Of a DNA stretch of 64,000 bases, positions 59,579 through 64,000 are shown in pieces. The notes under the pieces were generated by a model, which worked only from the letters and a program-made list of their open reading frames with translations, was not told where the DNA came from and made no database searches. How positions within the stretch are numbered: position 1 is the stretch's first letter; each line of letters starts with the position of its first letter. Both the position numbers and the translations under genes were made by a program. The stretch is taken from NCBI GenBank assembly GCA_007751255.1, contig CP036296.1, positions 4,650,001 through 4,714,000 of the forward strand, in the 5' to 3' direction. Source of the stretch: Engelhardtia mirabilis (lineage in GTDB: Bacteria > Planctomycetota > UBA1135 > GCA-002686595).

Positions 59579-62230
59579 ATGCGAGCCCTCATTCTGTTGC
59601 CTGTGCTCCTCGTCGCGTCGCCCTCGACAACCCAGGCCCGGACCCAGGAGACCTCCGCATTCCAGGTCGTCCTCGTCGCAGACCCCCGCGCCGATCGCAC
59701 GGTGCAGCTCGCCGAGCTCTTCTCCACCCGCTTCGGCGAGATCGAGGTGCGGCGACCGGCCGCTTGGATCTCGACCGCCCGCGAGCACGTCTACGTCTTC
59801 GACGGGGACCTGCCCCTGCCCCGGCCGGACCGCTGGCGGCACGAGGGCCGCCCCGTTGCAGGGGAGTTCGATCATCCGTGCGTGTTCATCGGAGCCATGG
59901 CGAGGCGCGCCGTCGACGAGTGGGGCCTGGTGGGCGGCGAGCAGGCTGCAGTCGCCGACGCGGTCTGGCTGCGCGCGCAGGCGCAGGGGCCCCGGACAGA
60001 AGCCGACCCCGCTCCGGCGCGGGCGCCGGGGTCCTTCACGCCCCTGGCCTTCGGACTCGAGGGCTGTCCCGAAGCGGACAGGCTGGCCGGCAGCGTGGAC
60101 GCGGAAGAGCGTCCGGTGGCCGTCGCCTGGCACCAGGGTCGCTACTTCAGCTTCGGCCCGGCAGCGCCCGTGCAGGACCTCGACGGCGGCGCGCGGGAGC
60201 TGCTGTTGGATCTCGTCGAGATGGCGGGCGGCTGCGGCGTCTACATCGAGGGCAAGCCCCTGGTCGCCGACGCCCCAGGCCTGGGAGCGCTGGCCGAACT
60301 CGCCTGGGAACTCGACGCGGACACCTTCTCGCGCCCGCGGGTCGACGCGCTGCTGGCGCCGGATAGCGGTGCGCCCGAAACCCGCGAGGACCTGCGCCGG
60401 TGGTTCGGCGAGAACCGTGGCGTCCTCTCCGTCGACGAGAGCGGTCGCTTGGCGATCTCGGAGGAGCTGCGCGCGTCCGGCTGCGGTCCGCTGGATGACG
60501 TGGCCTTCGTGGATCGACTGATCGAGCAACTCGCTGACGACTCGCTGCGGGTGCGCGAGCGCACGCGCCGACTGCTGGGCCGCCATGTGAAGGGCGGACC
60601 GACTGAAGGTGCCTCGCAGGCCGCCTGGCTCGGGTGGCGCGAGGACTGGCGCGGGCACCTGGCCTTCGCGCCGGCCACGCAACGCTGGTACACCGACGAG
60701 TTCGCCAAGGCCTTCGAGCTCGAGAGCGCCGAGCTGACCGCGGCCGATCGCAGGGTGCGGCGCCGGCCGGCGGCCGCCGCCGCCCCGGCCAAGCCGGTGG
60801 ACGTGGAGGCCGAGCTGGCGCGATTGAGCGCCGAGCTCCGCTTCGCAGCGGCCAACGGGACCAGTGTGGAGCCGTACGCCGAGATCCTGAAGGACCTCGC
60901 CGCCGTCGAGGGCGTCGGGGCGCCCGAGGCGCGCACCCAGGTGCGAGCGCTGGTCGCGTCGGGGGTGCAGCGCGATCGGGACGTCGCCGCCTTCGCCGTG
61001 GCCTTCGCACGCGACGACCTCGCCTCGATGGTCGACGAGTGGGCCGCGGGCGGAGAGCTGAAAGAGCTGGCCCTCGACGCCGCCGCGCGCTCGTGGACCC
61101 TCGCCGGACGACTTGCGGCGACGATTCGAGAGCTGGCGGCCGACCCGCAGAGCCCCCTTTCGAAGCGCGCCGTGCAGCTGCTCCCCAATGTCGATGGCGA
61201 GGCGCAGAGCCTCGCTCGCGAGCTGCTGACCGAAGGCGACCTGTGGACGCGCCGCGCCCTGGCCTTCGAGTACGGGACGATCCTGCGCTCCAACCACGGC
61301 GCCCGCGCGGCCCTGCGCGAGGCGACGACAGACGCCGACGCCTGGGTGCGCGCCCTGGCGACCTGGAGCCTGCGCAACGGCGCGCCCGCCGCCGCCGATG
61401 TCGAGCAGTTGGAGCTCTCGAGCGGGAGCCACGACCGAGTGGTCTCCGCGATCGCTGCCGAAGTCCTGCGGCATGGCAGTCCGCGCCTGGGCAACCGAAT
61501 GGCGGCCTACCTGGACTCGATCGACGGCGAGACCCAGCCCCGGACCCTTGCCACCGCGAGCCTCGATGCTTCCGAGGCCGCCGACCGTTGGGCCGCCGCA
61601 CGGGACCTCGCGGCGAGCCGTGGGCGTGAGTTGCTCGATGCCATGGAGACCGATCCGGAGGCCAGCGAACTCGTGCTGAGGATCGAGTACGAGTTGGAGC
61701 AGTGGATCGATGACCTCTGCGAGCGCATGGACGACGAGTTCGGCGAGGGCCCCGCCACCCGGCGTCTGGCCGAGCTGGGGCGCACCGCCTTGCCCGAGCT
61801 CGAGCACGAGTTCACGCGCCCCTACCGCTTCCCGATCGGTCCGCCCAGCTACGACGAGCTGTTCATCGCCGTCGAGAAGATCGGCCCCGACGCCTGGCCG
61901 ATCGCCGTCAGCGCCTTCTGGCACTGGCGCGAGCACGGCCTCTGGAACGCACGTGGCCTGTTCGCCAAGCTCGGCGACAACACCGACCTGGTCGCTCCCT
62001 TCGCCGCCATGGCCTTCGTCCGCGATGCGCTCCTGCGCGACCGGTTCACCCTGACCCCCGAGGGCGAGTTCGAGAACCGGCGCTGGTGGCACGAGTACTC
62101 CGAGGCCTGGCTGGACGTCTGGCGGGGCCTCGGCGAGGACGGGCTCGCGGCGCTCGACGAACTCACAGGGCATCCGGACCCGCGTGTGACCGAGGCCGTC
62201 GCCGCCCTGCGGCGCCGTCTCGAGGACTAG
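59579..62230 (+). CDS. large exported protein with HEAT-like helical region
   Basis: An 883-residue protein. The signal peptide (MRALILLPVLLVASPSTTQA) is followed by an N-terminal alpha/beta domain of about 270 residues (VVLVADPRADRTVQLAELF, GELVYIEG-like CGVYIEGKPLVADAP), then helical repeats (LAGRLAATIRELAADPQSPL, WVRALATWSLRNG, DRWAAARDLAASRG) and a C-terminal region ending LTGHPDPRVTEAVAALRRRLED. No family or catalytic motif is recognised. ATG 59579 fits the signal better than the in-frame start 36 nt upstream. Confidence 0.7.
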   Translation: MRALILLPVLLVASPSTTQARTQETSAFQVVLVADPRADRTVQLAELFSTRFGEIEVRRPAAWISTAREHVYVFDGDLPLPRPDRWRHEGRPVAGEFDHPCVFIGAMARRAVDEWGLVGGEQAAVADAVWLRAQAQGPRTEADPAPARAPGSFTPLAFGLEGCPEADRLAGSVDAEERPVAVAWHQGRYFSFGPAAPVQDLDGGARELLLDLVEMAGGCGVYIEGKPLVADAPGLGALAELAWELDADTFSRPRVDALLAPDSGAPETREDLRRWFGENRGVLSVDESGRLAISEELRASGCGPLDDVAFVDRLIEQLADDSLRVRERTRRLLGRHVKGGPTEGASQAAWLGWREDWRGHLAFAPATQRWYTDEFAKAFELESAELTAADRRVRRRPAAAAAPAKPVDVEAELARLSAELRFAAANGTSVEPYAEILKDLAAVEGVGAPEARTQVRALVASGVQRDRDVAAFAVAFARDDLASMVDEWAAGGELKELALDAAARSWTLAGRLAATIRELAADPQSPLSKRAVQLLPNVDGEAQSLARELLTEGDLWTRRALAFEYGTILRSNHGARAALREATTDADAWVRALATWSLRNGAPAAADVEQLELSSGSHDRVVSAIAAEVLRHGSPRLGNRMAAYLDSIDGETQPRTLATASLDASEAADRWAAARDLAASRGRELLDAMETDPEASELVLRIEYELEQWIDDLCERMDDEFGEGPATRRLAELGRTALPELEHEFTRPYRFPIGPPSYDELFIAVEKIGPDAWPIAVSAFWHWREHGLWNARGLFAKLGDNTDLVAPFAAMAFVRDALLRDRFTLTPEGEFENRRWWHEYSEAWLDVWRGLGEDGLAALDELTGHPDPRVTEAVAALRRRLED

Positions 62231-62309
62231 CAACCGGGCCCCGGCGGTCCTATGCAACCGGTCGAGTTTCTCGACCCCCGCCGCCGCCCCACCCCGAGGA
62301 GTGCCCCCC

Positions 62310-62591
62310 ATGACCCTGATCGAGTTCCTGATGTTGCTGCTGGTCGCCGGTGTCTGCGGCTCGATCGGCCAGTCCATCGCGGGGGTCACCAAGGGTGGCT
62401 GCCTGGTCTCGATCGCCGTGGGCTTCATCGGAGCCCTGCTGGGGATGTGGGTCGCGGGCGCCCTCGGGTTGCCGGAGGTGTTCGTGATCCGCATCGATGG
62501 CGAGGGCTTCCCGATCGTGTGGTCGATCGTCGGCTCGGCCCTCTTCGTGGCGCTGATCTCGTTCATCAGCCGCGGCAGCAGGCGCCGCTGA
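62310..62591 (+). CDS. GlsB/YeaQ/YmgE-like small membrane protein
   Basis: A 93-residue protein with three hydrophobic segments. LLLVAGVCGSIGQSIAG, GGCLVSIAVGFIGALLGMW and VWSIVGSALFVALISFI follow the glycine-rich helix pattern of the transglycosylase-associated (YeaQ/GlsB) family, linked to envelope stress. Their molecular role is not settled. CGAGGA 9 nt before ATG 62310 is a good ribosome site, so this start is preferred to the GTG at 62301. Confidence 0.78.
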   Translation: MTLIEFLMLLLVAGVCGSIGQSIAGVTKGGCLVSIAVGFIGALLGMWVAGALGLPEVFVIRIDGEGFPIVWSIVGSALFVALISFISRGSRRR

Positions 62592-62781
62592 GCCCCCGGA
62601 GCCCCGGGCCTGTCCACGCCAGGCGACAGGGCGTCCACAGGGTTGGTCGCCCGCGGAGGACACTCGCGGCCGAGGCCCCCGCACCGGGCGTTCAGAGGCC
62701 ACTTCGCCGCTTGGCACGGGATTCGGTTGAGCCGGGGCGTCCGCATCGCCGCTCCCGGCGCTGCCAACTCCCGAAGCTGCC

Positions 62782-63267
62782 ATGAAGAACCTCCAAGCCC
62801 TCCGGATCCTGGCCATCTCCGCCCTCGCCGCCGCCCTCGTGGCGCCCGCGGCTTCGGCCCAGCCGGCAGCCGCCGCCTACGGCCAAAAGCCCCAGGTGAC
62901 CGTCGGCATCGGCGCCCACATCGGCGGCGGCAGCCACGGCACGATCGCCGTCAACATCGGCAACAAGGCCAAACTCGGCGGCCACGGCGGTGTGTCGAAC
63001 CACGGCCCGCACATCGGCTACCCCAAGCCCTACTGCGCGCCGAAGCCCACCTGGATCCCCGGCTGCTGGGTCATCGAAGCCCAGCCCGTGTGGATCCCGG
63101 CCAAGACCGTGCAGGTCTGGATCGACCCGGTCTACGCCACCAAGTGCGACTACTTCGGCCACAGCTACCAAGTGCTCGTCACGCCCGGTCACTTCGAGAC
63201 CGTCTGCGAGCCGGGCCACTGGAGCTCCCAAAGGGTGCGTGTCTGGAAGGCCGGCCACTGGGCCTGA
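62782..63267 (+). CDS. small exported protein, unknown
   Basis: A 161-residue protein with a clear signal peptide (LAISALAAALVAPAASA). A Gly/His-rich segment (IGAHIGGGSHGTIAVNIG, GGHGGVSNHGPHIGY) may bind metal, and the C-terminal part repeats short Trp/Val/Pro strands (WIPGCWVIEAQPVWIP, QVLVTPGHFETVCEPGHWSS, VWKAGHW) with four Cys (two possible disulfides). I do not recognise a named family. It is followed by three hairpins. Confidence 0.72.
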   Translation: MKNLQALRILAISALAAALVAPAASAQPAAAAYGQKPQVTVGIGAHIGGGSHGTIAVNIGNKAKLGGHGGVSNHGPHIGYPKPYCAPKPTWIPGCWVIEAQPVWIPAKTVQVWIDPVYATKCDYFGHSYQVLVTPGHFETVCEPGHWSSQRVRVWKAGHWA

Positions 63268-63304
63268 TACGACGCTCCCATCGACTCCGCGCGGAAGTGA
63301 AGCA

Positions 63305-63323
63305 GTGTCCCGGGACGGGACAC
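63305..63323 (+). terminator. hairpin 1 after the small exported gene
   Basis: GTGTCCC and GGGACAC make a perfect 7-bp stem with a 5-nt loop, 37 bp after the stop at 63267. The first of three consecutive hairpins. Confidence 0.4.
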
Positions 63324-63326
63324 GAA

Positions 63327-63352
63327 CCGCGGCTCCTGGGGGGGAGCCGCGG
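63327..63352 (+). terminator. hairpin 2
   Basis: CCGCGGCTCC and GGAGCCGCGG make a perfect 10-bp stem with a 6-nt loop, 3 nt after hairpin 1. Confidence 0.4.
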
Positions 63353-63359
63353 ATCAGCA

Positions 63360-63393
63360 GGGGCCCGACCGCCACCACTGGCGGTCGGGCCCC
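63360..63393 (+). terminator. hairpin 3, strong terminator-like stem
   Basis: GGGGCCCGACCGCC and GGCGGTCGGGCCCC make a perfect 14-bp stem with loop ACCACT. GTTCTCG follows, a weak U-containing tail. The best intrinsic-terminator candidate in the window. Confidence 0.6.
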
Positions 63394-63411
63394 GTTCTCG
63401 TGCAGTGGCGT

Positions 63412-63566
63412 GGGCGTGCGGTGGGGGGACGATTTTGGGCGTACGGTGGCGGGACCATTTGGCCCAAGCGGGGGCGTACCAGCCGCCTGCGGCGGCTGGT
63501 ACACCCCCGCTTGGGCCAAATGGTCCCGCCACCGTACGCCCAAAATCGTCCCCCCACCGCACGCCC
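63412..63566. repeat. 76-bp near-perfect inverted repeat with 3-nt loop
   Basis: The left arm 63412-63487 and right arm 63491-63566 are reverse complements apart from one mismatch (GGGGGCGTACC against GGGGGTGTACC), separated by TGC. Each arm itself holds two copies of a 24-bp unit GGGCGTRCGGTGGSGGGACS-ATTT (63412-63435 and 63437-63460). The element lies 79 bp upstream of a REP-associated transposase gene and resembles a MITE or an expanded REP element. Confidence 0.93.
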
Positions 63567-63645
63567 TGCTCGCCCACTACCACACATCACCAAGTTCACC
63601 TGAAACCTCTGCGAAGCGACTCCGTCCTCCACGCTGGAGGTCCCC

Positions 63646-64000
63646 ATGGCTCGCAGACCCAGAAGAGACACGCCAGGCTCGTGGCACCACGTCATGAATC
63701 GAGCGTTGGCGCGACGCCCGCTGTTCGAAGATCGCGCGGACATCCGCTACTTCCTGTCGCGACTCGCCCGCCGCGTGCGAAGCGGCGAGATCGAGGTCCA
63801 CAGTTGGTGCGTCCTTACGACTCATTTCCACCTGATGATCCGCAGCGTCACCGGTGACCTTTCACCCTCGCTCGGCCTCGTTCAGAACGAGTACGTCCGC
63901 TACTTCAATCGGCGACATCGGCGCGACGGGCCTCTCGTTCGCGGCCGCTTCACCTCCCGTCTGGTCGATTCGCTCACCTATCGGCTGAGGCTCTTGCGAT
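63646..64000 (+). CDS. REP-associated tyrosine transposase (Y1/HUH), cut by window edge
   Basis: The first 118 residues are present and the frame is open at the right edge. Start ATG 63646 with GGAGG 5 nt upstream. GSWHHVMNRALARRPLF is the family N-terminal motif; TTHFHLMIRS holds the HUH metal-binding pair; LVQNEYVRYFNRRHRRDG and GRFTSRLVDS follow as in TnpA_REP (IS200-like) proteins. The catalytic Tyr normally lies further along, outside the window or near its end. Such enzymes nick single-stranded DNA at palindromic REP hairpins. Codon use is less GC-biased than in neighbours, which suggests transfer. Confidence 0.88.
   Translation, partial: MARRPRRDTPGSWHHVMNRALARRPLFEDRADIRYFLSRLARRVRSGEIEVHSWCVLTTHFHLMIRSVTGDLSPSLGLVQNEYVRYFNRRHRRDGPLVRGRFTSRLVDSLTYRLRLLR

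Overview
This is a high-GC, gene-dense bacterial chromosomal window. Large secreted proteins with FG-GAP, HEAT, kelch, VWA and PhoX-like folds, many GTG starts, and long intact opposite-strand ORFs caused by GC bias suggest a Planctomycetota-like organism. That assignment is an inference from style of content; there is no rRNA or other marker in the window. I saw no tRNA, rRNA, CRISPR array or prophage. Mobile DNA is limited to one group II intron (42.4-44.3 kb) and a REP-associated transposase cut by the right edge.

Layout. 0-3.5 kb: a partial SGNH-like gene, then an MBOAT acyltransferase, an acyl carrier protein and a KAS III, probably an acyl-transfer module. 3.5-12.1 kb: a lytic transglycosylase, a HEAT-repeat protein, RecG and a GH113-like lipoprotein. 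12.1-23.3 kb: a surface-glycan region with two GT4 and three GT2 glycosyltransferases, two DegT-type aminotransferases, a sulfotransferase, a GNAT/FemAB-like transferase and an unusual zinc-motif SDR. 23.4-34.3 kb: an FG-GAP secreted protein, a zinc phospholipase C-like protein, a BtuF/BtuC/BtuD-type importer and two large exported proteins of unknown function.

34.4-38.9 kb is the most interesting segment. Two translationally coupled B12-binding radical SAM enzymes, each with a C-terminal PqqD-like region, are followed 24 bp later by a 57-residue peptide gene that no long-ORF search would report. This looks like a RiPP (ribosomally made, modified peptide) pathway that I cannot match to a described family. 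The nearby B12/siderophore-type importer could supply its cofactor.

39-46.6 kb: a second protein sharing a C-terminal domain with the FG-GAP protein, a HEAT/VWA protein, the group II intron lodged just behind a hairpin that follows a PhoX-like gene, and a small exported protein. 46.7-51.9 kb: a coupled pair of dynamin-like GTPases and a secreted protein with thirteen near-identical 20-residue Cys repeats. 52.2-64 kb: an HtrA-like protease, a pterin carbinolamine dehydratase, a coupled PilZ / molybdopterin oxidoreductase / GNAT operon, an outer-membrane-type protein, kelch and arylsulfotransferase-like proteins, a large exported HEAT-like protein, a YeaQ-type membrane protein, a small exported protein, a cluster of hairpins and a 76-bp inverted repeat in front of the partial transposase.

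Two themes recur. Genes are often coupled by 4-bp NTGA stop/start overlaps. Several genes have a TAnnnT hexamer only 6-10 nt before the start codon, suggesting leaderless or nearly leaderless transcripts.
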